64,000 bases of DNA from Deinococcus aquiradiocola. GTDB taxonomy: Bacteria; Deinococcota; Deinococci; Deinococcales; Deinococcaceae. Below the pieces are notes generated by a model. The model had not been told where the DNA came from, ran no database searches, and saw only the letters and a list, made by a program, of their open reading frames with translations. Shown one piece after another: positions 1 to 9,079 of this stretch. The DNA is taken from contig NZ_BMOE01000004.1 of NCBI RefSeq assembly GCF_014646915.1, positions 186,001-250,000 of the forward strand. Reading direction: 5' to 3'. The number at the start of each line of letters is the position of its first letter. Position 1 is the first letter of the stretch. The position numbers were made by a program, and so were the translations under genes.

Positions 1-14
1 GTGGGTGCGGTCAT
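1..14 (-). CDS. First codons of a further gene in the arg operon (cut by window edge)
   Basis: On the minus strand an ATG at 14 is preceded by AGGAG at a normal distance, 34 nt after the argC stop codon. Only about four codons (M-T-A-P) lie inside the window, so no function can be assigned. Its position says it is probably co-transcribed with argF, the acetyltransferase and argC. Confidence 0.4.
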
Positions 15-48
15 GGAACTCCTGTGGCGCGGGGCCGTGAGGGTCGGG

Positions 49-975
49 TCAGGCGTGGTGGCCGGTGCCGAGCATGAGGTCGAGGTTCTGCACGGCGGCG
101 CCGCTGGCGCCCTTGCCGAGGTTGTCGAGGCGCGCGACGAGGAGCGCCTGCGCGTGCGTGTTGGCGTACACGAAGAGCTGCAGATCGTTCGTGTCGTTGA
201 GGGCCTGCGGGTCGAGGATCTGCGGGGCGTCCTGCATGGACTGCACCTGCACGTACCGCTGCCCGGCGTAGTGCCGTTCGAGTGCGGCGTGCAGGTCCTG
301 TGCGGTGAAGCCGGTCCCATGCAGGAAGACGGGAATCTGCACGATCATGCCCTGCCGCCAGTCGCCGACGTTCGGCGCGAAGATCGGCGGGAACGTGAGG
401 CCGCCGTACACCTGCATTTCGGGCACGTGCTTGTGTGTGAGGTTCAGGCCGTAACTCCTGAAGTGCCCGGCCATGGGGTGCTCGGTGCCCTGTTCGTGGG
501 CGTCCACGAGGGCGCGGCCGCCGCCGCTGTAGCCGCTGAAGCCGGTCACGCTGACGTTGGCGTCCGCGGGCAGCAGGCCCGCTTCGGTCAGGGGGCGGAG
601 CAGGGCGATGGCGCCGGTGCTGTAGCAGCCGGGGTTGCTGACGCGGGCGCTGGTCCGGATGGCGTCCGCCTGTCCGTGCGTGAGTTCCGGGAAGCCGAAG
701 GTCCAGCCGGGCGCGGTGCGGTGCGCGGACGACGCGTCCAGCACGCGCGTGCGGGGGTTGTCGATCAGGGCGACGGCTTCGCGGGCGAGGTCGTCGTGCA
801 GGCACAGGACGGCCACGTCGGCGGCGTTCAGCAGTTCGCGGCGCGCGGCGGGGTCCTTGCGGCGCTGCGGGTCGATGCTGAGGAGCGTCAGGTCCGTGCG
901 GTCCTGCAGGCGGGAACGGATCTGGAGTCCGGTCGTTCCGGCCTCCCCGTCGATGAATACGGTGGGTGGTGTCAT
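49..975 (-). CDS. argC: N-acetyl-gamma-glutamyl-phosphate reductase (short type)
   Basis: Third step of arginine synthesis: NADPH reduction of N-acetylglutamyl phosphate to the semialdehyde, in the cytoplasm. The 308-residue protein begins with a Rossmann strand ([19 protein letters not shown]), and its length and the [14 protein letters not shown] and [13 protein letters not shown] stretches fit the shorter ArgC group. The cysteine of NPGCY is the expected catalytic nucleophile. The start at 975 has GGAGG upstream and lies one base after the preceding stop (TGAcATG), so a longer upstream reading frame is rejected. It is third in the argF-GNAT-argC operon. Confidence 0.95.
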   Translation of the reverse strand: MTPPTVFIDGEAGTTGLQIRSRLQDRTDLTLLSIDPQRRKDPAARRELLNAADVAVLCLHDDLAREAVALIDNPRTRVLDASSAHRTAPGWTFGFPELTHGQADAIRTSARVSNPGCYSTGAIALLRPLTEAGLLPADANVSVTGFSGYSGGGRALVDAHEQGTEHPMAGHFRSYGLNLTHKHVPEMQVYGGLTFPPIFAPNVGDWRQGMIVQIPVFLHGTGFTAQDLHAALERHYAGQRYVQVQSMQDAPQILDPQALNDTNDLQLFVYANTHAQALLVARLDNLGKGASGAAVQNLDLMLGTGHHA

Positions 976-976
976 G

Positions 977-1569
977 TCAGTCCTCCCTGTGGGCGGCCTC
1001 GTCCGGGTGGCCCGGCGCGGGGCGGGCCTGCCGGTCGGCGGGGGTGAGGGTGTAGACGGCGTTGTCGGTCCATTCGCCCCGGTGCAGGTACGTGCCGACC
1101 TGCGTCTCATGGTGCCGGAAGTGCAGGCGCTGCAGGAGGCGCAGGACGGGCAGGTTGCGCGGGTCGATCTCGGCGCGCAGCAGCGTCAGGCCGAGCGGAC
1201 CGAGGGCGTGATCGAGGAGGACGTTCAGGGCTTCGGCGGCGTACCCGTGCCCGTGGTGCGCGCGGGCAAGTGTCACGCCGATCTCGCCCTCGCGGCCCTG
1301 CACGTGGAGGGCCACGTCGCCGATCAGGGTGTCGCCGGGGCCAGGGGAGGCGGGCAGGGTGACGGCGAGCTGCGTCCAGCCGGGGTCGCCCGCCCGGCGG
1401 CCCTGCATGTCGGTCACGAGGGCCTGCGCGTCCGCGAGCGTGGAGGGCAGCGGCCACCCCTGGTAGCGGGCGACGAGCGGGTCGTCCCGGTATGCGGCCA
1501 GGGCGGGCGCGTCGCCCGGCTGCAGGGGCCGCAGCGTGACGCGCGCGCCGCGCAGGGGGCCGGACGCGT

Positions 1570-1573
<4 letters not shown>
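977..1573 (-). CDS. GNAT-family N-acetyltransferase (RimJ/RimL-like)
   Basis: A 198-residue acetyl-CoA-dependent acetyltransferase. Visible are the RimL-type opening ([20 protein letters not shown]), a strand around IGEIGV-like residues, and the acetyl-CoA loop region near [18 protein letters not shown]. The GTG start overlaps the argF stop (GTGA), and its TGA precedes the argC ATG by one base, so it is translated within the arginine operon. The substrate is unknown. Its position makes an amino acid, a small metabolite or a ribosomal protein all possible; nothing shows that it replaces ArgA. Confidence 0.85.
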
Positions 1574-2571
<998 letters not shown>

Positions 2572-2579
2572 AGGCTGAG

Positions 2580-2618
2580 ATTATACATATTCACCGTCAT
2601 TGCAATTTCATGCATGAA
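2580..2618 (-). promoter_or_regulatory. argF promoter with candidate arginine-repressor site
   Basis: Reading the minus strand, TATAAT (2585-2580) ends 8 nt before the argF ATG, which predicts transcription starting at or next to the start codon. The overlapping sequence TGAATATGTATAAT resembles half of an ArgR box (TGAAT-N4-ATTCA). A perfect 12-bp palindrome, TTCATGCATGAA, lies just upstream at 2607-2618. The ArgR assignment is an inference from the pattern and the gene's role. Confidence 0.5.
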
Positions 2619-2653
2619 CATTCGTGCCCGGACCGCCCCCGCCACCCCGGGCG

Positions 2654-3577
2654 TCAGAACACCATGGTCTTGTTGCCGTGCACCAGCACACGGTCCTCCA
2701 CGTGCGCCTTCACGGCCCGCGCCAGCACCTGCCGTTCCACGTCCCGGCCCAGCCGCATCAGCGTCTCGGGCGTCTCGCGGTGCGTGACGCGCGCCACGTC
2801 CTGCTCGATGATCGGCCCGGCGTCCAGTTCCTCCGTCACGTAGTGCGCCGTCGCGCCCACCAGCTTCACGCCGCGCGTGAACGCCGCCCGGTACGGGTTC
2901 GCGCCGATGAAGGCCGGCAGGAACGAGTGATGGATGTTGATGACCGGCACGCCCACCTCCCGCAGGAAGTCGCCCGACAGGATCTGCATGTAGCGCGCCA
3001 GCACCACGAAATCCACCTTCCCCTTCAGCAGCGCGAGCGCTTCCGCTTCCGCCTGCGGTTTGGTGTCGCGCGTGACGGGAATCAGGTGGAACGGCACGCC
3101 GAACATCTCCGCGTCCCGGCGCATCGTCTCGTGGTTACTGATCACCATGGGAACCTCCACGTCCAGCTCGCCGCGCCGCTTGCGCCACAGCAGGTCCAGG
3201 AAGCAGTGATCGTACTGGCTCACCAGGATCGCCATGCGTTTCGGCTGGTCGCTGTACCAGATGTGCCAGTCCATCCCGAACGGCGCGGCCACCACCGCCG
3301 CGAAAGCGCGCTCGAACGGTTCACGCGCGAGGTCCAGGCCCTCGAGGTGGAACTCCATCCGCATGAAGAACTGCCCGCCCTCGGGGTCGGTCGAGTGCTG
3401 GTCGCTGTGAATGATGTTCGCGCCGTGGTTGTGCAGGAACTGCGACACGGCCGCCACGATGCCGCGCTTGTCGGGGCAGGAGATCGTGAGGCGGGCCGTG
3501 TTGGCGGGCTGCTGGAAGGACGGGCGGGAATCGGGCGTCGGGCGTGAGGTGGGGGTCGGGCGGGCGTCCTGCGTCAT
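2654..3577 (-). CDS. purU: Formyltetrahydrofolate deformylase
   Basis: Hydrolyses 10-formyl-THF to formate and THF, balancing one-carbon units. The 307-residue protein has an N-terminal ACT domain ([18 protein letters not shown]) and a formyltransferase-like catalytic domain with [18 protein letters not shown] and the [17 protein letters not shown] block holding the conserved His and Asp. The start at 3577 follows TATGCT by 7 nt, so the message is probably leaderless. An upstream ATG lies inside that box and is rejected. It is a single gene; the residues before the ACT domain (Pro/Thr-rich) are likely disordered. Confidence 0.95.
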   Translation of the reverse strand: MTQDARPTPTSRPTPDSRPSFQQPANTARLTISCPDKRGIVAAVSQFLHNHGANIIHSDQHSTDPEGGQFFMRMEFHLEGLDLAREPFERAFAAVVAAPFGMDWHIWYSDQPKRMAILVSQYDHCFLDLLWRKRRGELDVEVPMVISNHETMRRDAEMFGVPFHLIPVTRDTKPQAEAEALALLKGKVDFVVLARYMQILSGDFLREVGVPVINIHHSFLPAFIGANPYRAAFTRGVKLVGATAHYVTEELDAGPIIEQDVARVTHRETPETLMRLGRDVERQVLARAVKAHVEDRVLVHGNKTMVF

Positions 3578-3660
3578 GGGACAGAGCATACCCCGCACGG
3601 CAAAACGCGCGGCGGGCAGGCCCAGACATGACGCCCGGACCTGCCCGCACACCGAATTGT

Positions 3661-3692
3661 CCCGCCCGCCACCCCAGCAGGGGCCGGGCGGG
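3661..3692 (-). terminator. GC-rich hairpin downstream of fba
   Basis: CCCGCCCG (3661-3668) pairs with CGGGCGGG (3685-3692), with additional CCCC/GGGG pairing inside. It lies beyond the repeat element that follows fba and upstream of purU. No clear T-run follows, so terminator function is inferred. Confidence 0.45.
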
Positions 3693-3700
3693 CGAGGCTC

Positions 3701-3827
3701 ATACGGTTTTGATCCGATTCCAGGGATGCCGGGAACAGCACCGACATCCCTTCCACCTCCTCAAAACCGTACTTTTTGGTGCTCGCTTCGCTCGGCTGAA
3801 CTCATGGAGTTCAGCTCAAAACCGTAT
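3701..3827. repeat. Dispersed intergenic element, copy A (best preserved)
   Basis: A 127-bp element bounded by perfect 12-bp inverted repeats, ATACGGTTTTGA (3701-3712) and TCAAAACCGTAT (3816-3827). A third copy of the repeat lies inside at 3761-3771, dividing it into two modules. The right module has a perfect 9-bp hairpin (GCTGAACTC-ATG-GAGTTCAGC, 3795-3815) and the GCTCGCTTCGCTCGG tract. The left module contains GGGATG/CATCCC arms. Its last base forms part of the fba stop codon (TGA, read from 3829-3827). Copies B-E are at 30741, 31494, 52505 and 63160. Confidence 0.85.
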
Positions 3828-4744
3828 CAGGCCTTGCCGACGCTGCCGAGCACGCGCAGCTTGTGCTCGATGACCTGACTCATCACGTCGCGCGCCGGTC
3901 CGAAGATCTTGCGCGGGTCGAACTCCTTCGCGTTCGCGGCCAGCGCCTCACGGATGCCGACGGTGCTCGCCAGACGCAGGTCCGTGTCGACGTTCACCTT
4001 GGCGATGCCGAACTGCGTGGCGCGCTCCAGGTCCTCGTCGGCAATGCCGGCCGCGTCACCGATCTCGCCGCCCGCCTTGCGGAAGCGTTCCACGATCTCC
4101 TGCGGGACGCCGCTGCTGCCGTGCGCGACGAGCGGAATGCCGGTCAGGCCAGCGATCTTCTCGATGCGCGCGTGATCGATGTACGGGCGGCCCTTGCCCT
4201 TGAAGGCGCCGTGGCTCGTGCCGATGGCGATGGCGAGGTAGTCGGTGCCGGTCTGCTCGATGAACTGCACGGCCTCCTCGGGGTCGGTCAGGAACGCGTC
4301 CTTCTCGTCCACGACGATGTGCTCCTCGATGCCGCCCAGGCGACCGAGTTCGCTCTCCACGCTGATGCCCATGGCGTGCGCGGCCTCCACGACACGCTTC
4401 GTCTCCTTGACGTTCCCGGCGAAGTCGTGGTGCGACGCGTCGATCATGACGCTCGTGAAGCCCATCTTGATGGCGTTCAGCGCCGAGGCGTACGAGCTGC
4501 CGTGATCGAGGTGCAGCGCGACGGGCACGGTCGCGCGCTGCGCGAGGTCCTTGACGATGTTCGCGAGGTCCTGACCGCCGTACTTGATGGCGCCCTCACT
4601 CATCTGCACCATGACGGGGCTGCGGAGCCGCTCGGCGGTGTGGATGATCGCCTGCGTGATCTCCATGTTGTTGGTGTTGAACGACCCGACGCCGTACTTT
4701 CCGGCGCGGGCGGGAATCAGAATGTCATTACCGGTTACGAGCAT
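3827..4744 (-). CDS. fba: Class II fructose-1,6-bisphosphate aldolase
   Basis: Reversible cleavage of fructose 1,6-bisphosphate in glycolysis and gluconeogenesis. The 305-residue protein shows the class II signature: catalytic Asp80 and Zn ligand His81 (LDHGSS), Glu132 (ESELGRLGG), His178 (GTSHGAFKG) and His208 (AHGSSGVP). GGAGG precedes the ATG at 4744, and TATCCT lies further upstream, so this gene has a leader. The stop codon overlaps the end of repeat copy A. Class II FBPase and pgm in the same window serve the same pathway. Confidence 0.97.
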   Translation of the reverse strand: MLVTGNDILIPARAGKYGVGSFNTNNMEITQAIIHTAERLRSPVMVQMSEGAIKYGGQDLANIVKDLAQRATVPVALHLDHGSSYASALNAIKMGFTSVMIDASHHDFAGNVKETKRVVEAAHAMGISVESELGRLGGIEEHIVVDEKDAFLTDPEEAVQFIEQTGTDYLAIAIGTSHGAFKGKGRPYIDHARIEKIAGLTGIPLVAHGSSGVPQEIVERFRKAGGEIGDAAGIADEDLERATQFGIAKVNVDTDLRLASTVGIREALAANAKEFDPRKIFGPARDVMSQVIEHKLRVLGSVGKA

Positions 4745-4896
4745 GTTTGTGCCTCCGTGCCCCAGGATACCGCGCGCCCGGTGGAGCAGGTTCAGGCGTC
4801 TAGCGCGAGCGCGGTGTGCGCGTCGCCCGGGGCGTCCCGCGGGTTCCGCCCCTTCGGTTTCAGGTTCGGGTCACGCGGCGGTGGAATCGTCAGGGC

Positions 4897-5343
4897 ATGC
4901 GTCTCCCCCACCGTTCCCTGAAGCTGCTGCCCCTCGTCACGCTCGGCCTGTGCGCGGTCCTGCCCATGGCCTCGGCGAGCGGCAATCCCGCCCCGCTGAA
5001 CGGCATCTGGACCCTGAGCGGCCTGAGCGAGCCGGGAGCCGTCCTGCGCGGCGCGCCCGTCACGGCGGACCTCGTGATCGTGGACGGGCGGCTGCACGGC
5101 ACGCTCGGCTGCGGCCGGTATGAGGGCACCCTGGATGCCGCGCGCAACGCCCTGAGCGTCAAGGCGAACCTCCTGCCGCCCCGTGCGGGCGAACGCTGCC
5201 TGTACGCCGTACGCGGCGCGTTCCTGAACGACCTGAACGCCGCGCGGCAGTACACCGTCAGCCGCGATCACCTCGTGCTGTTCTCCGGCAGGGCCCGCCT
5301 GACGTTCACGCGTCTGGGCTTCGTGACGCCCGCCCGCAAGTGA
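4897..5343 (+). CDS. Secreted META/HslJ-like small protein
   Basis: A 148-residue protein with a clear signal peptide (MRLPHRSLKLLPLVTLGLCAVLPMASA), so probably exported. The mature part, NGIWTLSGL...TLGCGRYEGTLDA...LPPRAGERC, resembles META-domain proteins, which have an N-terminal W-L motif, a GCNxY-like turn and a cysteine pair. The match is by eye and moderate. I chose the ATG at 4897 because it opens directly into the signal peptide. Function unknown. Confidence 0.65.
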   Translation: MRLPHRSLKLLPLVTLGLCAVLPMASASGNPAPLNGIWTLSGLSEPGAVLRGAPVTADLVIVDGRLHGTLGCGRYEGTLDAARNALSVKANLLPPRAGERCLYAVRGAFLNDLNAARQYTVSRDHLVLFSGRARLTFTRLGFVTPARK

Positions 5344-5364
5344 CGGCGGGCGGGGGGGGCACGG

Positions 5365-5718
5365 TCAGAACAGGCTCGCCTGCGCGTCCGTCTGCTCGTC
5401 CGGCCACCACTGCAGGCGCCCCAGGTCGCAGCGGCCCGACGCGCCGAAGGTGACGCCCTCGGCAGTGAGCAGGCCGCGCTGAATGTCCCCGAACCCGAGC
5501 CGGTCGGTGCTGACGGCGCCCTGCGCGTTGATGACACGCTGCCACGGCAGGTCGGTCCCGGCGAGGCCGCTCATGATGAAGCCCACCTGCCGGGCCGCAC
5601 CGGGCGCGCCCGCCAGCGTGGCGAGCTGCCCGTACGTCATGACGCGGCCCGCCGGGATGCGCTCCACGAGGGCGAGGACGCGGGCACGAAAGGAGGCGGG
5701 GTCAGGCATGACGGTCAT
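5365..5718 (-). CDS. Alkyltransferase-like protein (MGMT fold, no active-site Cys)
   Basis: A 117-residue single domain of the O6-methylguanine methyltransferase C-terminal family, with MTYGQLATLAGAPGAARQVGFIMS (helix-turn-helix and arginine finger). The PCHRV active site is replaced by P58-W59-Q60-R61-V62. In known ATL proteins (Atl1, bacterial YbaZ type) the Trp variant binds alkylated guanine without repairing it and signals to nucleotide excision repair. TATCCT ends 6 nt before the ATG, so it is probably leaderless. The C-terminal tail RLQWWPDEQTDAQASLF extends past the domain. Confidence 0.88.
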   Translation of the reverse strand: MTVMPDPASFRARVLALVERIPAGRVMTYGQLATLAGAPGAARQVGFIMSGLAGTDLPWQRVINAQGAVSTDRLGFGDIQRGLLTAEGVTFGASGRCDLGRLQWWPDEQTDAQASLF

Positions 5719-5755
5719 GGGTTCAGGATACCCTGCACCCGCAGCGCCGCCCCGG

Positions 5756-6523
5756 TCAGCCGATCAGGCCGAGGCCGAGGGCCGGGTCGCGCAGGGCGCT
5801 CAGGAAGGTGTGCTGCGGGAGGTCCTGCAGGCCGTGCTTGCGCCGGAAACGGCGGAAATCCTCGGCGACGGCCGGGTTGCTGGGGTCGCTGGCACTGCCA
5901 CCGCTCGCCTCGACGTGAATGGTGACGCCCGCCTGCGGCACGCGCACGAGGCGCGTGAGGGCCGCGACCCGCAGGTGCCAGTCCCAGTCGTGGTAGTGCG
6001 GCAGGGCCGGATCGTACAGACCGAGCGTGTCGTGCAGCGCGCGGCGGTACGCGAGGCCGCTCATCAGGACGGGGTTGGTGCGGCGCAGCACGTCCCTGCG
6101 GGCCTCCAGCCCGAAGTAGATCTGTTCCTGCAGGACGCTCCCGGAACGCACTTCGATCAGCCCGTCGGCGTGCGCGGCCTGCTGGCCGTCCAGCGCGGCG
6201 AGCACGCGGCCCAGGTGTCCGGGGAGCCACTGGTCGTCGTCGTCGAGACAGGCGATCACGTCGCCGCGCGCCGCACGGACGGCCGCGTTGCGGGCCGCGA
6301 CCTGACCGCGCAGCGCGGCGCGCAGCACGCGGACGCGCACACCGCTGGCCCGCACCGTGTCCTGCAGCTGCGCGGCGGCACTGCGGGTGTCGTCGCCGTC
6401 GTTCACGACGAGCACCTCCAGCGCCGGGTGCTGCTGCACACGGACGCTTGCGAGGGCACGGGCGAGCATCCGGGGTCGGTTGCGGGTGGGCAGGATGACG
6501 CTCACGAGAGGCCGGTCCGTCAT
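5756..6523 (-). CDS. Family 2 (GT-A) glycosyltransferase
   Basis: A 255-residue nucleotide-sugar-dependent transferase. It starts with VSVILPTRNRPRMLARAL, has VNDGDD, and carries the metal-binding DDDD stretch (ACLDDDDQW). A conserved HDWDWHLRVA follows where GT2 enzymes have their acceptor/base region. No membrane segments, so it is cytoplasmic or peripheral. The start at 6523 opens straight into the GT-A strand; nine upstream in-frame residues are possible but look random. Substrate unknown; neighbours give no hint. Confidence 0.85.
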   Translation of the reverse strand: MTDRPLVSVILPTRNRPRMLARALASVRVQQHPALEVLVVNDGDDTRSAAAQLQDTVRASGVRVRVLRAALRGQVAARNAAVRAARGDVIACLDDDDQWLPGHLGRVLAALDGQQAAHADGLIEVRSGSVLQEQIYFGLEARRDVLRRTNPVLMSGLAYRRALHDTLGLYDPALPHYHDWDWHLRVAALTRLVRVPQAGVTIHVEASGGSASDPSNPAVAEDFRRFRRKHGLQDLPQHTFLSALRDPALGLGLIG

Positions 6524-6608
6524 GCGTCCAGCGTGCCCCGCGCACGTCATGGCAGCCTCAGGCGCGCGTCAGCGCCGGGTCAGGCCGTACCTACACACGG
6601 CCTGCGTT

Positions 6609-7472
6609 TCAGGGCGTCAGGGCGTGCAGGCCCGTCCCGAACTCCAGGGGCGCGTGGCCGGGCAGGACCTTGTCCGCGAACTCCGCGAGGCCCAGCCGGT
6701 CCGGCGCTTCGAGGTGATACCGGAAGTTCCAGAGGTAGTGCTGCACCACGCGCTCCGGCAGGCCGAGCCGCCGCGCGTGCCGTTCGCTGACCTCCGCGAG
6801 CTGCCCGATGCCCGCGCGCCGCGAGACGCGCATGGCCTGCAGCAGCGCGTGCGGGGGCGGCGCGTCCTTGCGGTACGCCCAGACCGCGAACGCGAAGGGG
6901 TGGCCGGTCAGCACGAACCAGCGGTGCGCGAGGTCCGTGACGGTCACGCCGTGCTTCTGGTGCGGGAGGTCCAGCATGCTGACCTCCTCCCCGATGGGGC
7001 CGACCACGTCGTACCACTCGCGCAGCGCGTCGTCCCCGATGCGCAGCACGCCGTCGTAGCCCTGGTCCAGCAGCTCCAGGGCGCTGCCCTCGGCACGTTC
7101 CAGGGTGGCCTGCACGCCCGTCTCGCGCAGCAGCACCTCCAGCAGCGCGACGCTGGTCGCACTCTGCGCGGTCAGGGCGATGCGGCCGCCGCGCAGGTCA
7201 CCCCAGGGCCTGCGGTGAAAGAGGTTCACGCTGTACACGGCGCCCAGCACGCTGACCGAGAAGTCCGGCAGGGCGCTCAGCACGTCCGCGTTCCGGATGA
7301 ACTCCACCGCGCTGATGTTCGCCATGCTGACGCGGCCCGTGAGAAGCGCCTCGTTCATCTGGGTGGGCACGCCACGAATGACGTCCACGCCGCCCGGCAC
7401 CTGCAGGTAATCGAGAATCGGGGCGACGTTCGTGTAATGAATCAGGCCGATGGGGTACGGAGCCGGTGTCAC
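6609..7472 (-). CDS. mqnA: Chorismate dehydratase of the futalosine pathway
   Basis: Converts chorismate to 3-enolpyruvylbenzoate, the first step of futalosine-route menaquinone synthesis. The 287-residue protein has the periplasmic-binding-protein-like fold of MqnA, seen in YPIGLIHYTNVAPILDYL, GVPTQMNEALLTGRVSMANISAVEF and the second-lobe segment LTAQSATSVALLEVLL. The GTG start at 7472 overlaps the stop of the small membrane gene (GTGA), so the longer upstream frame is rejected. Third gene of the mqnE - membrane protein - mqnA operon. Confidence 0.92.
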   Translation of the reverse strand: MTPAPYPIGLIHYTNVAPILDYLQVPGGVDVIRGVPTQMNEALLTGRVSMANISAVEFIRNADVLSALPDFSVSVLGAVYSVNLFHRRPWGDLRGGRIALTAQSATSVALLEVLLRETGVQATLERAEGSALELLDQGYDGVLRIGDDALREWYDVVGPIGEEVSMLDLPHQKHGVTVTDLAHRWFVLTGHPFAFAVWAYRKDAPPPHALLQAMRVSRRAGIGQLAEVSERHARRLGLPERVVQHYLWNFRYHLEAPDRLGLAEFADKVLPGHAPLEFGTGLHALTP

Positions 7473-7780
7473 GAGGGGTTCCTCCACAGAGTCAGGGTGC
7501 CCGCCCACGGGATCAGGACCAGGGCCACGCCGATGGCGTACAGCCAGGCGTACTGCAGTCCGGACGTGTCGTACCTCGCGATCATGCCATACGCCTGCGG
7601 GCCGCTGTTCGGGTCCATCATGAAGCTGAGTGGCTCCGACGTCTGCAGGGAGAGCAGCGGGGGATTCGGCACGAACGTGACGGCCGGGAACACCGCGAGA
7701 CACAGGGCACCCAGGTCGAGGAGCCACCGGTTGGATGTCGCCCGGCGGCCGCGGACGTGTTCGGCGGGGCGCTGCACCAC
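7469..7780 (-). CDS. Small two-helix membrane protein inside the mqn operon
   Basis: A 103-residue protein I do not recognise. It has a basic N-terminus and two hydrophobic spans (about WLLDLGALCLAVFPAVTF and YAWLYAIGVALVLIPWAGTL), with about 45 polar residues between them (SLQTSEPLSFMMDPNSGPQA), which suggests a hairpin in the membrane. The GTG start shares its G with the mqnE TAG (TAGTG) and its TGA overlaps the mqnA GTG, so it is translationally coupled on both sides. Link to menaquinone synthesis is inferred from position only. Confidence 0.75.
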   Translation of the reverse strand: MVQRPAEHVRGRRATSNRWLLDLGALCLAVFPAVTFVPNPPLLSLQTSEPLSFMMDPNSGPQAYGMIARYDTSGLQYAWLYAIGVALVLIPWAGTLTLWRNPS

Positions 7781-8925
7781 TAGTCCGCCGCGACTTCCTG
7801 CCGTGCCGGGTACGTTTCCAGTTCGTTGTAGTACGCGTCGCGCAGGACGGGGGTGCGTCCGGCCTGCTGGATCATCTGGATCATCCTGGCCTTGCTGAGT
7901 TCCATGGGGCTGGTGGCGCCCGCCGCGTGCGCGATGTGTTCTTCCAGGATGGTGCCGTCCACGTCGCTGACGCCCCAGTCGAGGCTCACCTGGGTGAGTT
8001 CGCTGCTGATCATGACCCAGTACCCTTTGACGTGCGGGAAGTTGTCAAGGTACAGGCGGGACACGGCGAGGTTGCGCAGGTCGTCGAGGCCGGTCGTGTA
8101 GTCGGTCTTGCCGAGGTTCTGCGCGAGGGTGTTGCCCATCGGCTGGAACGCGAGCGGAATGAAGGCGTGGAAGCCGCCCCCGAATTCCCGCAGGGACTGG
8201 TCCTGCAGGGTGCGCAGGCGGTCCATGTGGTCGAGGCGTTCTTCGAGCGTCTCGATGTGGCCGTACAGCATGGTGGCGTTGGTGCGCATGCCGAGGCTGT
8301 GGGCTTCGTGGTGGATCTGCAGCCACTTCTCGGCCTTGACTTTGTTCTTGGCGACCTGCAGGCGCACGCGGTCCGCGAAGATCTCGGCGCCGCCGCCCGG
8401 CATGGCGCTCAGGCCCGCGTCCATCAGTTCGCGCAGCACTTCCAGGGTGGGTTTCCTGCTGATCTTGCTGAGGTGTTCGATCTCGGCGGCGGTGAAGGCC
8501 TTGACCTGCAGGTCCGGGAAGTTCTGCCGGAGTTGCCGGACCATGTTCGGGTAGAAGCTCCAGGGGCGGTTCGGGTGGTGGCCGCTGCTCATGTGCAGTT
8601 CGGTCACGCCGGGCACGTACTTTTCGCGGACGTGCTGCACGACGGCTTCCTCGTCGTAGTCCCAGGCGCGTTCCTCGCCTTTGCGGGCCGCGAAGGCGCA
8701 GAAGGTGCAGCCGACGTAGCAGAGGTTCGTGAACTCCAGCCGCATGCTGTGCACGAAGTACGTCTTGTCGCCGTGCAGCTGTTCGCGCCGCAGGTTCGCG
8801 AGGCGCATCAGGGCGTTGAGGTCCGGCGTGCGGAAGAGGGTCATGCCCTCCTCGAAGGTCAGCCGTTCGCGTGCCTCGACCTTGGCGGCGATTGGGAGCA
8901 GCTGGGGGTCACGAATCCACTTCAT
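7780..8925 (-). CDS. mqnE: Aminofutalosine synthase (radical SAM)
   Basis: Joins 3-enolpyruvylbenzoate and S-adenosylmethionine in the second futalosine-pathway step. The 381-residue protein has the radical SAM cluster C69-x3-C73-x2-C76. Its opening (WIRDPQLLPIAAKVEARERL) and the blocks LKAFTAAEIEHLSKI-like and MPGGGAEIFADRVR are typical of MqnE rather than MqnC. TAGACT lies 6 nt before the ATG with no Shine-Dalgarno, so translation is probably leaderless. First gene of the operon that continues to mqnA. Confidence 0.92.
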   Translation of the reverse strand: MKWIRDPQLLPIAAKVEARERLTFEEGMTLFRTPDLNALMRLANLRREQLHGDKTYFVHSMRLEFTNLCYVGCTFCAFAARKGEERAWDYDEEAVVQHVREKYVPGVTELHMSSGHHPNRPWSFYPNMVRQLRQNFPDLQVKAFTAAEIEHLSKISRKPTLEVLRELMDAGLSAMPGGGAEIFADRVRLQVAKNKVKAEKWLQIHHEAHSLGMRTNATMLYGHIETLEERLDHMDRLRTLQDQSLREFGGGFHAFIPLAFQPMGNTLAQNLGKTDYTTGLDDLRNLAVSRLYLDNFPHVKGYWVMISSELTQVSLDWGVSDVDGTILEEHIAHAAGATSPMELSKARMIQMIQQAGRTPVLRDAYYNELETYPARQEVAAD

Positions 8926-9079
8926 GCGTCAAGTCTACGCCTGCCCGCGCAGGCAAACGTACCCGAAACTGCAGGGTGCGGGCGGCGATGCGGGCGGTCT
9001 TCAGGACGGATGAACGTGCCCCCCACCCCCCCAGTGGGCCTGCAGCGGAACTGCTTCACGTTCACCTATACTCGGTCAA

